Positions 34,595 to 44,829 of a stretch of DNA of 64,000 bases are shown in pieces (within the stretch, counting starts at the first letter, position 1; every line of letters begins with the position of its first letter). Both the position numbers and the translations under genes were made by a program. The stretch is from Hyphomicrobiales bacterium. Lineage in GTDB: Bacteria; Pseudomonadota; Alphaproteobacteria; Rhizobiales; Rhizobiaceae. The notes under the pieces were generated by a model. The model made no database searches. It had not been told where the DNA came from and saw only the letters and a list, made by a program, of their open reading frames with translations. The stretch is taken from assembly GCA_900472625.1 (NCBI GenBank), contig UCIT01000005.1, positions 1-64,000 of the forward strand. Reading direction: 5' to 3'.

Positions 34595-35659
34595 ATGAAA
34601 TCCATTATCTCATTGATGGCGGCGGCTGCCTTCGGCGTCGCTTCGTTCGTAATGCCGGCTGTTGCAGCCGACAAGGGAACTGTCGGCATTGCCATGCCTA
34701 CCAAGTCGTCCGCTCGCTGGATCGACGACGGCAACAACATCGTCAAGCAGCTCCAGGATGCCGGTTACACGACCGACCTGCAGTACGCTGACGACGACAT
34801 TCCGAACCAGCTGTCTCAGATCGAAAACATGGTCACCAAGGGTGCCAAGGTTCTCGTCATCGCCGCAATCGACGGTACGACGCTTTCCGACGTTCTTCAG
34901 AAGGCTCACGACGCAGGCATCAAGGTCATCGCTTATGACCGTCTGATCCGCGATTCCGGCAACGTCGACTATTACGCGACGTTCGACAACTTCAAGGTCG
35001 GCGTTCTGCAGGCAACCTCGATCGTCGACGCGCTCGGCCTCAAGGATGGCAAGGGCCCGTTCAACATCGAACTGTTCGGCGGCTCGCCTGACGACAACAA
35101 CGCCTTCTTCTTCTACGACGGCGCAATGTCGGTTCTGCAGCCTTACATCGACAGCGGCAAGCTCGTCGTGAAGTCCGGCCAGACCGGCATGGACAAGGTC
35201 GGCACGCTGCGTTGGGATCCGGCAACGGCCCAGGCTCGCATGGACAACCTGCTGTCGGCCAACTACACCGACGCCAAGGTCAATGCCGTCCTGTCGCCTT
35301 ACGACGGTCTGTCCATCGGCATCATCTCGTCGCTGAAGGGCGTCGGCTACGGCACGCCTGATCAGCCGCTGCCAGTCGTTTCCGGCCAGGACGCTGAAGT
35401 TCCTTCGGTCAAGTCGATCATCGCTGGCGAACAGCACTCGACGATCTTCAAGGACACCCGCGACCTCGCAAAGGTCACCGTCGGCATGGTCAACGCGCTG
35501 ATGGAAGGCAAGGAGCCTGAAGTCAACGACACCAAGACCTACGACAACGGCGTCAAGGTCATCCCGTCCTACCTGCTGACGCCGGTAGCCGTGGACAAGA
35601 CCAACTACGAGAAGATCCTCGTCGAAGGCGGTTACTACAAGGCTGACCAGCTGAAGTAA
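34595..35659 (+). CDS. chvE: multiple-sugar-binding periplasmic receptor ChvE
   Basis: The product is 354 residues, with AGGGAGAGAG before the ATG and a signal peptide ending at PAVAA. The mature protein follows the ChvE pattern throughout: [80 protein letters not shown] and the C-terminal [16 protein letters not shown]. ChvE binds aldoses such as galactose, arabinose, glucose and xylose, feeds the GguAB transporter, is a chemoreceptor ligand and, in Agrobacterium, stimulates the VirA kinase. Codon use is more biased than in its neighbours (frequent GTT, CTG, AAG), as expected for high expression. Confidence 0.92.
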   Translation: MKSIISLMAAAAFGVASFVMPAVAADKGTVGIAMPTKSSARWIDDGNNIVKQLQDAGYTTDLQYADDDIPNQLSQIENMVTKGAKVLVIAAIDGTTLSDVLQKAHDAGIKVIAYDRLIRDSGNVDYYATFDNFKVGVLQATSIVDALGLKDGKGPFNIELFGGSPDDNNAFFFYDGAMSVLQPYIDSGKLVVKSGQTGMDKVGTLRWDPATAQARMDNLLSANYTDAKVNAVLSPYDGLSIGIISSLKGVGYGTPDQPLPVVSGQDAEVPSVKSIIAGEQHSTIFKDTRDLAKVTVGMVNALMEGKEPEVNDTKTYDNGVKVIPSYLLTPVAVDKTNYEKILVEGGYYKADQLK

Positions 35660-35674
35660 TCTGTTCCAAGTCGG

Positions 35675-35701
35675 CCGAAACCCGCATCTTGCGGGTTTCG
35701 G
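35675..35701 (+). terminator. attenuating terminator between chvE and gguA
   Basis: A 12-bp stem (35675-35686 with 35690-35701) and 3-base loop are followed by TCTTCGATTTT, starting 16 bases after the chvE stop. It probably limits read-through so that ChvE is made in excess over GguAB. Confidence 0.75.
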
Positions 35702-35757
35702 TCTTCGATTTTATGATCGCCGCGCTGTGTTTTAGCCGCTGGCGTTGGATATTGACT

Positions 35758-37296
35758 ATGGACAATATAATCCTCGAAATGCGGAACATCACCAAGACGT
35801 TCCCGGGCGTGAAAGCGCTTGAGAATGTGAACCTCAAGGTTCGGCAGGGTGAAATCCATGCTTTGGTGGGAGAAAACGGGGCCGGCAAGTCGACCCTGAT
35901 GAAAGTTCTTTCCGGTGTTTACCCCGCCGGCACCTATGACGGCGAGATCGCCTACGAAGGCGACGTGCGCAACTTCAAGGCCTTGAAGGATTCCGAAGAG
36001 ATCGGCATCGTCATCATCCACCAGGAGCTGGCTCTGGTGCCGCACCTGTCGATCGGCGAAAACATCTTCCTCGGAAATGAGAACGCGCAGAACGGCGTCA
36101 TCAGCTGGGAGCAGACGTTCAACAAGACCAAGACACTGCTCGCCAAGGTCGGACTGCGTGAATCGCCGAATACGCTGGTGACGGATATCGGCGTCGGCAA
36201 GCAGCAACTGGTCGAGATCGCCAAGGCATTGTCGAAGAGCGTCAAGCTTCTGATCCTCGACGAGCCGACCGCGTCGCTCAACGAAAAGGATTCCGATGCG
36301 CTGCTGAACCTCCTGATGGAGTTCCGCAACCAGGGCATCACTTCGATCATCATTTCCCACAAGCTGAACGAGATCCGTAAGGTCGCCGACCAGATCACCG
36401 TTCTGCGCGATGGCATGACCGTGAAGACGCTCGACTGTCGGACCGACGAGATCAGCGAAGACGTCATCATCAAGAACATGGTGGGCCGCGACCTCGCCGA
36501 CCGTTATCCGCCGCGCTCCGTGCCGATCGGCGAGACGATCCTCGAGGTCAAGAACTGGAACGCCTTCCACCAGCAGCATCGCGACCGCCAGGTGCTGCAT
36601 GACATCAACGTTCATGTCCGCAAGGGCGAAGTGGTCGGCATCGCCGGCCTGATGGGCGCCGGGCGCACCGAGTTCGCGATGAGCGTGTTCGGCAAGTCCT
36701 ACGGTCACAAGATCACCGGCGACGTGCTGGTCAACGGCAAGGCCGTCGATACCAGCACTGTGCGCAAGGCGATCGACGCGGGCCTCGCCTATGTCACCGA
36801 AGACCGCAAGCATCTCGGCCTGGTGTTGAACGACAACATCATGCACAACACCTCGCTCGCCAATCTGGCCGGCATTTCCAAGAACGATATCATCGACGAC
36901 ATCAGGGAAATGAAGGTCGCGACCGACTATCGCTCGAAGCTGCGCATCCGTTCTTCCGGCGTGTTCCAGGAGACGGTCAATCTCTCCGGCGGCAACCAGC
37001 AGAAGGTCGTGCTGTCGAAGTGGCTGTTCTCCGATCCGGAGGTGCTGATCCTCGACGAGCCGACACGCGGCATCGACGTTGGCGCGAAATACGAAATCTA
37101 TACCATCATCAACCAGCTTGCCGCCGATGGAAAGGGCGTTCTGATGATCTCATCGGAAATGCCCGAACTGCTCGGTACGTGCGACCGCATTTACGTCATG
37201 AATGAAGGACGCATCGTCGCCGAACTGCCGAAGGGAGAAGCAAGCCAGGAAACTATCATGCGCGCTATCATGCGCTCAGGGGAGAAGAAACAATGA
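35758..37296 (+). CDS. gguA: sugar ABC transporter ATP-binding protein GguA
   Basis: The product is 512 residues from the ATG at 35758. It holds two ABC domains in tandem: the first with [14 protein letters not shown], a Q-loop ([10 protein letters not shown]) and [10 protein letters not shown]; the second with an atypical Walker A ([14 protein letters not shown]), signature ([16 protein letters not shown]) and [13 protein letters not shown]. This is the MglA/XylG-like architecture. It powers uptake of the sugars bound by ChvE. The stop overlaps the gguB ATG by four bases. Confidence 0.92.
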   Translation: MDNIILEMRNITKTFPGVKALENVNLKVRQGEIHALVGENGAGKSTLMKVLSGVYPAGTYDGEIAYEGDVRNFKALKDSEEIGIVIIHQELALVPHLSIGENIFLGNENAQNGVISWEQTFNKTKTLLAKVGLRESPNTLVTDIGVGKQQLVEIAKALSKSVKLLILDEPTASLNEKDSDALLNLLMEFRNQGITSIIISHKLNEIRKVADQITVLRDGMTVKTLDCRTDEISEDVIIKNMVGRDLADRYPPRSVPIGETILEVKNWNAFHQQHRDRQVLHDINVHVRKGEVVGIAGLMGAGRTEFAMSVFGKSYGHKITGDVLVNGKAVDTSTVRKAIDAGLAYVTEDRKHLGLVLNDNIMHNTSLANLAGISKNDIIDDIREMKVATDYRSKLRIRSSGVFQETVNLSGGNQQKVVLSKWLFSDPEVLILDEPTRGIDVGAKYEIYTIINQLAADGKGVLMISSEMPELLGTCDRIYVMNEGRIVAELPKGEASQETIMRAIMRSGEKKQ

Positions 37297-38498
37297 CGCC
37301 GGTCAACCCAACAACCGAGGAAAGCAACGTCGTTTCCGTTACCGACTACATCCGCGGTAACATTCGCGAATACGGCATGCTGATCGCGCTGGTCGCGATC
37401 ATGGTGTTCTTCCAGTTCTACACCGGCGGCATTCTGTTCAAGCCGGTCAACCTGACGAACCTCGTGCTGCAGAACTCGTTCATCGTCATCATGGCGCTGG
37501 GCATGCTGCTGGTCATCGTCGCCGGGCATATCGACCTGTCGGTCGGCTCGATCGTCGCCTTCGTCGGTGCGCTCGCGGCCATCTTCACCGTCTCCTGGGG
37601 CATGAACTTCTGGCTGGCGGCGCTGATCTGCCTGGCCGTCGGCGGCCTTATCGGCGCGGCGCAGGGCTATTTCATCGCCTATCACCGCATTCCGTCGTTC
37701 ATTGTGACGCTCGCCGGCATGCTGGTGTTCCGCGGCCTGACGCTGACCGTGCTGAACGGCAAGAACATTGGGCCGTTCCCGAAGGAATTCCAGGTCATCA
37801 GCACCGGCTTCCTGCCGGGCGACATGATCGATATCGCCGGCACGCCGGTGCAGTCGACCTCGATGATCCTGACCATCATCCTGCCGATCATCCTGTTCTA
37901 CCTCGCCTGGCGCCGCCGCAAGGTCAACGAGAGCCACGGCATCGACGTCGAACCGACGAGCTTCTTCATCGTCCAGAACGTCATCGTGTCGCTCGCCATC
38001 CTCTGGATCGGCTACCTGCTGTCGAGCTATCGCGGTCTGCCGAACGTTCTCGTCGTGATGCTGGTGCTGATCGCGATCTACGCCTTCGTGACCCGCAAGA
38101 CGACGATCGGCCGCCGCATCTACGCACTGGGCGGCAACGAAAAGGCGACCAAGCTCTCCGGTATCAATACTGAGCGGCTCAGCTTCCTGACCTTCGTCAA
38201 CATGGGCGTTCTGGCCGGTCTCGCCGGGATGATCATCGCGCTGCGCCTGAACTCGGCAACGCCGAAGGCCGGCGTCGGCTTCGAGCTCGACGTCATCGCG
38301 GCCTGCTTCATCGGCGGTGCCTCGGCATCGGGCGGCGTTGGCAAGATCACCGGTGCTGTCATCGGCGCCTTCATCATGGGTGTGATGAACAACGGCATGT
38401 CGATCGTCGGCCTCGGCATCGACTTCCAGCAGATGGTCAAGGGCCTCGTGCTTCTCGCTGCCGTCTTCTTCGACGTCTACAACAAGAACAAGGGCTGA
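37293..38498 (+). CDS. gguB: sugar ABC transporter permease GguB
   Basis: The product is 401 residues with about ten membrane helices and the BPD_transp_2 landmarks [40 protein letters not shown] and [20 protein letters not shown]. It pairs with the tandem ATPase GguA and the receptor ChvE. The ATG overlaps the gguA stop (ATGA). Confidence 0.92.
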   Translation: MTPVNPTTEESNVVSVTDYIRGNIREYGMLIALVAIMVFFQFYTGGILFKPVNLTNLVLQNSFIVIMALGMLLVIVAGHIDLSVGSIVAFVGALAAIFTVSWGMNFWLAALICLAVGGLIGAAQGYFIAYHRIPSFIVTLAGMLVFRGLTLTVLNGKNIGPFPKEFQVISTGFLPGDMIDIAGTPVQSTSMILTIILPIILFYLAWRRRKVNESHGIDVEPTSFFIVQNVIVSLAILWIGYLLSSYRGLPNVLVVMLVLIAIYAFVTRKTTIGRRIYALGGNEKATKLSGINTERLSFLTFVNMGVLAGLAGMIIALRLNSATPKAGVGFELDVIAACFIGGASASGGVGKITGAVIGAFIMGVMNNGMSIVGLGIDFQQMVKGLVLLAAVFFDVYNKNKG

Positions 38499-38544
38499 GC
38501 GCGGAAGCGCCGGCATGTATTCGCAGCCACATGAACCAACCTAT

Positions 38545-38590
38545 CCGGCTCCCTCGGGAGCCGGAGCGGCGGAGCATACTCCGCGTTTTC
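38545..38590 (+). terminator. double hairpin between gguB and gguC
   Basis: One 8-bp stem (38545-38552 with 38557-38564, loop CTCG) is followed by a 6-bp stem (38569-38574 with 38579-38584) and then GTTTTC. It is probably a partial terminator or RNA-processing site that separates transporter expression from the metabolic genes. Confidence 0.6.
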
Positions 38591-38597
38591 GAAAAGG

Positions 38598-39602
38598 ATG
38601 AAGACCGTGCTTATTTCGCAGATCAAGAGTTCGAACGGAGAGATCGTCGTCGCCGTGCGCGAGCCGGGCGGTACCGCGAAAGCCGTCAATAATGCCGGCA
38701 GCGTCTATGCGCTCGCCCTGGAAGCCGCAAATGGTGGCAAGTCGTTGGTATCTGTCATCGAGGCGCATGGCCTGGGTGAAGCCGTCGATCTCGACAAGGC
38801 GTATGCCGAAGGCCGCTTCCTGGCGCCGATGACGCATCCGGATGCCGCGCACCTGCATCTGACGGGCACGGGCCTGACGCATCTCGGCTCGGCCGCGACC
38901 CGCGACAGCATGCACAAGAAGACCTCCGAGGCTGCCGAGGAAACCCTCACGGACTCGATGAAGATGTTCAAGATGGGTCTTGAGAACGGCAAGCCGAAGG
39001 CTGGCGAAAAGGGCGTGCAGCCCGAGTGGTTCTACAAGGGCAACGGCTACGGCGCCGCGGCCCCGGGCGCGCCGCTCGTCTCCCCGTCCTTCGCGCTTGA
39101 TGGCGGCGAAGAGCCCGAGATGGCCGGCATCTACGTGATCGCGGAAGACGGCACGCCGTTCCGCATCGGCTTTGCGCTGTCGAACGAATTTTCCGACCAC
39201 GTCACCGAGCGTCAGAACTACCTCTACCTCGCGCACTCCAAGCTGCGTCCGGCAAGCTTCGGCCCCGAGATCCGCATCGGCGTTGCGCCGGACGATATCC
39301 GCGGGACCTCGCGCATCAAGCGCGGAAGCGAAGTGATCTTCGAAAAGCCGTTCCTGTCGGGCGAGGCGAACATGTCGCACACTTTCGCCAACCTCGAATA
39401 CCACCACTTCAAGTACGGCCTGTTCCGCGTGCCCGGCGACGTTCACGTCCACATGTTCGGCACCGCGACGCTGTCGTTCGCCGAGGGCATCAAGACGGAG
39501 GAGGGCGACGTGTTCGAGATCGAGGTCGCCGAATTCGGCCTGCCGCTGCGCAATCCGCTGAAGATCGACGCCGAAGAAGAGATCATCGTCAAGCAACTCT
39601 AA
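38598..39602 (+). CDS. gguC: AraD1-family protein GguC (FAH superfamily)
   Basis: The product is 334 residues. The second half carries the fumarylacetoacetate-hydrolase fold, with acidic metal-ligand segments (LDGGEEPEMAGIYVIAEDGT, then FALSNEFSDHVTERQ). Its place next to arabinonate dehydratase and a semialdehyde dehydrogenase suggests that it performs the missing middle step, 2-keto-3-deoxy-L-arabonate to 2-oxoglutarate semialdehyde, as the FAH-family enzyme XylX is thought to do for the xylose analogue. That assignment is inference. Confidence 0.85.
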   Translation: MKTVLISQIKSSNGEIVVAVREPGGTAKAVNNAGSVYALALEAANGGKSLVSVIEAHGLGEAVDLDKAYAEGRFLAPMTHPDAAHLHLTGTGLTHLGSAATRDSMHKKTSEAAEETLTDSMKMFKMGLENGKPKAGEKGVQPEWFYKGNGYGAAAPGAPLVSPSFALDGGEEPEMAGIYVIAEDGTPFRIGFALSNEFSDHVTERQNYLYLAHSKLRPASFGPEIRIGVAPDDIRGTSRIKRGSEVIFEKPFLSGEANMSHTFANLEYHHFKYGLFRVPGDVHVHMFGTATLSFAEGIKTEEGDVFEIEVAEFGLPLRNPLKIDAEEEIIVKQL

Positions 39603-39608
39603 TCTCTC

Positions 39609-39638
39609 ATGGCCCGGCGGCCTTTGCGGTCGGGCCAT
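39609..39638 (+). terminator. weak hairpin after gguC
   Basis: An 8-bp stem (ATGGCCCG at 39609-39616 with CGGGCCAT at 39631-39638) and a T-rich but interrupted tail (TCTTTC) lie between gguC and the dehydrogenase gene. It is weaker than the other hairpins in this locus. Confidence 0.4.
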
Positions 39639-39673
39639 TCTTTCATAAGCGGTAAAGGAGGCTTGTAGGGCCC

Positions 39674-41107
39674 ATGACCATTTATCAGAACCTGATCGCC
39701 GGCGAATGGATCGGCTCGGATGCGACGAAGAACATAAATCCGTCCGACACCAACGAAGTCGTCGGCCTCTATGCCGATGGTTCCGCCGAAGACACGAAGA
39801 ACGCCATCGCTGCCGCCAAGGCGGCTTTTCCGGCCTGGTCGCGCTCCGGCATCTGGGAACGCCACGTCATCCTGAAGAAGGCTGGCGACGAGATCATGGC
39901 CCGCAAGGACGAACTCGGCGCGCTGCTTGCGCGTGAAGAGGGCAAGACCCTTCCCGAGGCGATCGGCGAGACCATCCGCGCCAGCCAGATCTTCGAATTC
40001 TTCGCAGGTGAAGTGCTGCGCCTTGCCGGCGAGGTCATCCCGTCCGTTCGTCCGAACATCGGCGTCGAAATCACACGCGACCCGCTCGGCGTCATCGGCA
40101 TCATCACGCCGTGGAACTTCCCGATCGCCATTCCGGCCTGGAAGATCGCGCCGGCGCTCTGCTACGGCAACACCGTCGTCTTCAAGCCAGCCGAGCTTGT
40201 GCCCGGCTGCTCCTGGGCGATCGTCGACATACTCCACCGCGCCGGCCTGCCGAAGGGCGTATTAAACCTCGTCATGGGCAAGGGTTCTGTCGTCGGGCAG
40301 GCGATGCTCGACAGCCCTGACGTTGCGGGCATCACGTTCACGGGCTCGACCGGCACCGGCAAGCGCGTCGCTTCCGCCTCGCTCGAGCATAACCGCAAGT
40401 TCCAGCTGGAAATGGGCGGCAAGAACCCGATGGTGGTTCTCGATGATGCTGATCTCAATGTCGCCGTCGAAGCGGCAGCCAATTCCGGCTTCTTCTCGAC
40501 CGGCCAGCGCTGCACCGCCTCGTCGCGCCTGATCGTGACCGAAGGCATCCACGACAAGTTCGTCGCGGCGCTGACCGCCAAGCTCGAGACGCTCGTCGTC
40601 GATAACGCGCTGAAGTCAGGCACGCATATCGGCCCCGTCGTCGATGAGAAGCAGCTGAAGACCGACACCGACTATATCGAGATCGGCAAGAAGGAAGGCG
40701 CCAAGCTGGCGTTCGGCGGCGAGCTGATCACCCGCGATACGCCCGGCTTCTACCTGCAGCCGACGCTGTTTACCGAAGCGACCAACCAGATGCGCATCTC
40801 GCGCGAAGAAATCTTCGGACCTGTCGTCTCGGTCATCCGCGTCAAGGATTACGAAGAGGCGCTGGCGACCGCCAACGATACGCCGTTCGGCCTGTCCTCC
40901 GGTATCGCGACAACCAGCCTGAAGCATGCGACGCATTTCAAGCGCAATGCCGAAGCGGGCATGGTGATGGTCAACCTGCCGACGGCGGGCGTCGATTTTC
41001 ACGTTCCGTTCGGTGGTCGCAAGGGCTCGTCCTACGGTCCGCGCGAGCAGGGCAAATACGCGGCTGAATTCTACACAACGGTCAAGACCAGCTACACGCT
41101 GGCCTGA
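39674..41107 (+). CDS. aldehyde dehydrogenase, probable 2-oxoglutarate semialdehyde dehydrogenase
   Basis: The product is 477 residues with all ALDH landmarks: the Asn-containing TPWNFPIAIP, the NAD loop TFTGSTGTGKRVA, the general base Glu246 (KFQLEMGGKNP) and the nucleophile Cys280 (FFSTGQRCTASSR). Placement between gguC and L-arabinonate dehydratase points to oxidation of 2-oxoglutarate semialdehyde to 2-oxoglutarate, the last step of non-phosphorylative pentose degradation. Other aldehydes cannot be excluded from sequence alone. AAAGGAGG precedes the ATG. Confidence 0.87.
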   Translation: MTIYQNLIAGEWIGSDATKNINPSDTNEVVGLYADGSAEDTKNAIAAAKAAFPAWSRSGIWERHVILKKAGDEIMARKDELGALLAREEGKTLPEAIGETIRASQIFEFFAGEVLRLAGEVIPSVRPNIGVEITRDPLGVIGIITPWNFPIAIPAWKIAPALCYGNTVVFKPAELVPGCSWAIVDILHRAGLPKGVLNLVMGKGSVVGQAMLDSPDVAGITFTGSTGTGKRVASASLEHNRKFQLEMGGKNPMVVLDDADLNVAVEAAANSGFFSTGQRCTASSRLIVTEGIHDKFVAALTAKLETLVVDNALKSGTHIGPVVDEKQLKTDTDYIEIGKKEGAKLAFGGELITRDTPGFYLQPTLFTEATNQMRISREEIFGPVVSVIRVKDYEEALATANDTPFGLSSGIATTSLKHATHFKRNAEAGMVMVNLPTAGVDFHVPFGGRKGSSYGPREQGKYAAEFYTTVKTSYTLA

Positions 41108-41168
41108 CGCACAACTGGCGATCCGGGCCGTCGCGAGGGCGGCTCGGCGCTTCTGAAGGACAGAGACA

Positions 41169-42908
41169 ATGTTTAAGAAAGCGGAATGGCCGCGCAAGCT
41201 GAGGTCGCAGGAATGGTACGGCGGCACCAGCCGTGACGTCATCTATCACCGCGGCTGGATGAAGAACCAGGGTTACCCGCACGACCTGTTCGACGGACGC
41301 CCTGTCATCGGCATCCTCAACACCTGGTCCGACATGACGCCGTGCAACGGCCATCTGCGCGAGCTCGCCGAAAAGGTGAAGGCCGGCGTCTGGGAGGCCG
41401 GCGGCTTCCCGATGGAAGTGCCTGTATTCTCGGCCTCGGAAAACACCTTCCGCCCAACCGCGATGATGTACCGCAACCTGGCGGCACTCTCGATCGAAGA
41501 GACCATTCGCGGCCAGCCGATGGACGGCTGCGTGCTTCTCGTCGGTTGCGACAAGACCACGCCGTCGCTGATCATGGCAGCCGCCTCGGTCGACCTGCCG
41601 TCGATCGTCGTCACCGGCGGCCCGATGCTGAACGGCTATTTCCGCGGCGAGCGCGTCGGCTCCGGCACGCATCTGTGGAAGTTCTCGGAAATGGTGAAGG
41701 CCGGCGAGATGACGCAGGCCGAGTTCCTCGAAGCTGAAGCCTCGATGAGCCGTTCGTCCGGCACCTGCAACACGATGGGCACCGCCTCGACGATGGCGTC
41801 GATGGCCGAAGCGCTCGGCATGGCGCTCTCGGGCAATGCCGCGATCCCCGGCGTCGACAGTCGCCGCAAGGTGATGGCGCAGCTCACCGGCCGCCGTATC
41901 GTGCAGATGGTCAAGGACGACCTGAAACCGTCAGACATCATGACCAAGCAGGCCTTCGAAAACGCCATCCGCACCAATGCGGCGATCGGCGGATCGACCA
42001 ATGCCGTCATCCATCTGCTCGCCATGGCCGGCCGCGTGGGGATCGACCTGACGCTCGACGACTGGGATCGTTGCGGCCGCGACGTGCCGACGATCGTCAA
42101 CCTGATGCCGTCGGGCAAATACCTGATGGAAGAGTTCTTCTATGCCGGCGGTCTGCCTGTCGTCATCAAACGTCTCGGCGAATCCGGGCTGTTGCACAAG
42201 GATGCGCTGACGGTCTCAGGCGAAACGATCTGGGATGAGGTCAAGGACGTCGTCAACTGGAACGAGGACGTGATCCTGCCGGCCGAGAAGGCGCTGACGC
42301 AGTCGGGCGGCATCGTCGTCGTGCGCGGCAACCTGGCGCCGAAGGGTGCGGTGCTGAAGCCGTCGGCCGCTTCGCCGCATCTGCTGACGCATCGCGGCCG
42401 CGCCGTGGTGTTCGAGGATATCGACGACTACAAGGCGAAGATCAATGATGACAATCTCGACATCGACGAGACCTGCATCATGGTCATGAAGAACTGCGGT
42501 CCGAAGGGCTATCCCGGGATGGCCGAAGTCGGCAACATGGGTCTGCCGCCGAAGGTGCTGAAGAAGGGGATCACCGACATGGTGCGTATCTCCGATGCCC
42601 GCATGTCGGGCACCGCCTATGGCACCGTCGTGCTGCACACCTCGCCGGAAGCCGCTGTCGGTGGCCCGCTTGCGGTCGTCCGCAACGGCGACATGATCGA
42701 ACTCGACGTGCCGAACCGCCGCCTGCATCTCGACATTTCCGACGCGGAACTGGCAAGCCGCCTGGCCGAATGGCAGCCGAACCACGACCTGCCGACGTCG
42801 GGCTACGCCTTCCTGCACCAGCAGCACGTCGAAGGCGCCGACACCGGCGCCGACCTCGACTTCCTCAAGGGATGTCGCGGTAACGCGGTGGGCAAGGACA
42901 GCCACTAA
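41169..42908 (+). CDS. L-arabinonate dehydratase (IlvD/EDD family)
   Basis: The product is 579 residues, the same length as the structurally characterised Rhizobium leguminosarum L-arabinonate dehydratase, whose sequence it follows almost residue for residue as I remember it. The [2Fe-2S] ligands are Cys59 (MTPCNGHL), Cys127 (LVGCDKTTPS) and Cys200 (SSGTCNTMG). The catalytic Ser lies in DARMSGTAYG. It dehydrates L-arabinonate, and also D-xylonate or D-fuconate to some extent, to the 2-keto-3-deoxy acid. The sugar dehydrogenase and lactonase that would precede it are not in the window. Confidence 0.92.
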   Translation: MFKKAEWPRKLRSQEWYGGTSRDVIYHRGWMKNQGYPHDLFDGRPVIGILNTWSDMTPCNGHLRELAEKVKAGVWEAGGFPMEVPVFSASENTFRPTAMMYRNLAALSIEETIRGQPMDGCVLLVGCDKTTPSLIMAAASVDLPSIVVTGGPMLNGYFRGERVGSGTHLWKFSEMVKAGEMTQAEFLEAEASMSRSSGTCNTMGTASTMASMAEALGMALSGNAAIPGVDSRRKVMAQLTGRRIVQMVKDDLKPSDIMTKQAFENAIRTNAAIGGSTNAVIHLLAMAGRVGIDLTLDDWDRCGRDVPTIVNLMPSGKYLMEEFFYAGGLPVVIKRLGESGLLHKDALTVSGETIWDEVKDVVNWNEDVILPAEKALTQSGGIVVVRGNLAPKGAVLKPSAASPHLLTHRGRAVVFEDIDDYKAKINDDNLDIDETCIMVMKNCGPKGYPGMAEVGNMGLPPKVLKKGITDMVRISDARMSGTAYGTVVLHTSPEAAVGGPLAVVRNGDMIELDVPNRRLHLDISDAELASRLAEWQPNHDLPTSGYAFLHQQHVEGADTGADLDFLKGCRGNAVGKDSH

Positions 42909-42933
42909 CGCCTTGCACGCAAGCGTTTACGAG

Positions 42934-42959
42934 AGGCGGGGCGAAAGCTCCGCCTTTCT
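42934..42959 (+). terminator. intrinsic terminator of the ggu/arabinonate operon
   Basis: A 9-bp stem (42934-42942 with 42947-42955, including one G-T pair) capped by a GAAA tetraloop is followed by TTTCTC, 26 bases after the dehydratase stop. Confidence 0.8.
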
Positions 42960-42975
42960 CATGAGATGCGCACCT

Positions 42976-44829
42976 TTAATGCGACAGGCGGGCGACTAGT
43001 TCTTCCTTCTTCTTGAAGGCATCCGGAATGCTGCCGTAGCGCAGCGACGCGTTGCAGTCGTCCAGCGCCTTCGTGAGGTCTCCCAGTTCCATGTAGGCAT
43101 AGCAGCGATTGTTGTAGCCGACGGCGACGTCGTCCTTGCTGGTGATGGCGGCGTCGTAGAGGAAGGGATATCTGTTCAGGATATCGAGCGCAGCCTTGTT
43201 GTCCTTCCGGCCGAAATAGATCATCGACAGCTCGATCACCGCACCGGCCCTGCGGTTGTCCTGCGAGTTGGCGACGACGATGAAGTCGTCGGCTGCCTTG
43301 TCGCCGTCGTTCATCGCCTTGTAGACCTGCGCGCGCCAGTAATGGGCTTCGATGCCGCTGGTCGGGTCGGCGGTGATCTTCGAGCATTCCTCGACGGCCT
43401 GATCGTAGCGCTTGAGCTGATAGTTGCCGAAGCACAGATAGATGCGGCTCGATGCCTTGCCATCCAGCGCCAGAGCCGCGGTTGCGGCATCGATCATATC
43501 GGCCGGTCGTTCGGACTTGGAATACATCATGGTCAGCGTTTCGTAGATATCGGCGACGGCCATGTCCCTCTGCTCGGGCGTCGGGAAACGGGCGGAGGGC
43601 AGATGTTCCAGCGCCTCCTTGTACTTGGTGAAGGCGTTGTCGTAGAATCCCTTGAACAGCCAGGAACTGGCGACGAGTTTGTCGATGATGAAGTTATCCG
43701 CCGCTGGCGTCTGCGTCAGGCGCGGATCGACGCCGTAGCTGTCGGCGGCGACCTGGAGCAGCCGGCCAGCATAGGCATCAGCGCCCGACTGCGATATCAT
43801 CGCCGACAGGACGTCGCTGACCGCGGCGTTGGTTTCGAACGCATTGGCGCGGCCGAATGCACGTAGCGCCTTGGCCGCGCTGTCGTCGAGACCGGGCCTG
43901 ACGGTCTGTCTCATGAAATCCTGAAAGCATGTGGTGTAGGCATCGCCGCGCTCCCGGTAGCAGGTCGTGCCGGCCGACATCAGCAGGTACTTGTAGAGTA
44001 GGAGAGGCAAAAGTTGCCGCGGCGATCCGTCCTCGGCGTTCGCGCCATAGCGCTCGACCAGATCGTACATCATGTCGATGCTGCCGCTCCATTTGGGCTG
44101 CGTGGCCGACAGCGCGGTGTCGTAGGCCGGCATGTAATCAGGATAGACGGAGATCGCCTGATTGAGTGCATCGGCAAGTTCCGTGGTGGCGCCGTAGCTG
44201 GCGATTATCTTCACCTGCATGTAGAGGCCGTAAGCCGAGGTGGGCTCCAGCTCCAGCACGCGGCGAATGTCCTCGACGCTCTTGCTCAGAGCACTGGAAA
44301 ACGCCGCCTGCGCCTGTTCGTCCGTCTCCGTGGAAAAGCGGTGACCGCGCCGCGACCATGCCAGTTCATAGTAATATTGGGCGCGGACGAGGCGCGGAAG
44401 CGCGCTGAGCGGCGCCTGATCGACCCATTTGGAGAGCGCGCCTTCGAAGGAAGCGTCGCCGAGATCGGAGACATTGCCGATAAAATCGGCGAAGGGATAG
44501 AGCGTCCAGATCTTGGCCCGGCTCTCGGCCAGCGTCTCGCCGGCGATCCTTGTGGCACCGGCAAAATCCCGCTGCCGGATCGCGTCCTGCATCAGCCGAG
44601 CGCGGACGAACGGCATCTTGTCGTGACGGCCGGCCGGTTCTTCCGGGCCATGGAAGCTCTCCTTGTCCCCCGCTCCCCGCAACGACCAGTCCGCCACTTC
44701 GAGCCCGCCTGACTGAGGCTGGGGCATCAGACGCTGCCCGAGCATCACCCCGATAAACAGGAGCAATGCGCCGATTACCGCCAGCAGCAAAGGTTTGGAT
44801 AGATTGTTGCTCGTGCTGACGACCGTCAT
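42976..44829 (-). CDS. TPR-like repeat protein with N-terminal membrane anchor
   Basis: The product is 617 residues. One membrane helix (LLLAVIGALLLFIGVMLG, about 14-31) is followed by a long, mostly helical periplasmic or cytoplasmic part. Tetratricopeptide-like helical pairs are clearest near the C-terminus: AALALDGKASSRIYLCFGNY, GIEAHYWRAQVYKAMNDGDK and DVAVGYNNRCYAYMELGDLT. No catalytic motif is seen. It is convergent with the arabinonate operon and divergent from two glycosyltransferase-like genes, so a scaffold role in glycan work is possible but not shown. Confidence 0.75.
   Translation of the reverse strand: MTVVSTSNNLSKPLLLAVIGALLLFIGVMLGQRLMPQPQSGGLEVADWSLRGAGDKESFHGPEEPAGRHDKMPFVRARLMQDAIRQRDFAGATRIAGETLAESRAKIWTLYPFADFIGNVSDLGDASFEGALSKWVDQAPLSALPRLVRAQYYYELAWSRRGHRFSTETDEQAQAAFSSALSKSVEDIRRVLELEPTSAYGLYMQVKIIASYGATTELADALNQAISVYPDYMPAYDTALSATQPKWSGSIDMMYDLVERYGANAEDGSPRQLLPLLLYKYLLMSAGTTCYRERGDAYTTCFQDFMRQTVRPGLDDSAAKALRAFGRANAFETNAAVSDVLSAMISQSGADAYAGRLLQVAADSYGVDPRLTQTPAADNFIIDKLVASSWLFKGFYDNAFTKYKEALEHLPSARFPTPEQRDMAVADIYETLTMMYSKSERPADMIDAATAALALDGKASSRIYLCFGNYQLKRYDQAVEECSKITADPTSGIEAHYWRAQVYKAMNDGDKAADDFIVVANSQDNRRAGAVIELSMIYFGRKDNKAALDILNRYPFLYDAAITSKDDVAVGYNNRCYAYMELGDLTKALDDCNASLRYGSIPDAFKKKEELVARLSH

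Noticed and set aside
42959..43435. Open frame overlapping the end of the TPR gene in another frame
   Set aside because: It is a same-strand shadow frame without start signals.
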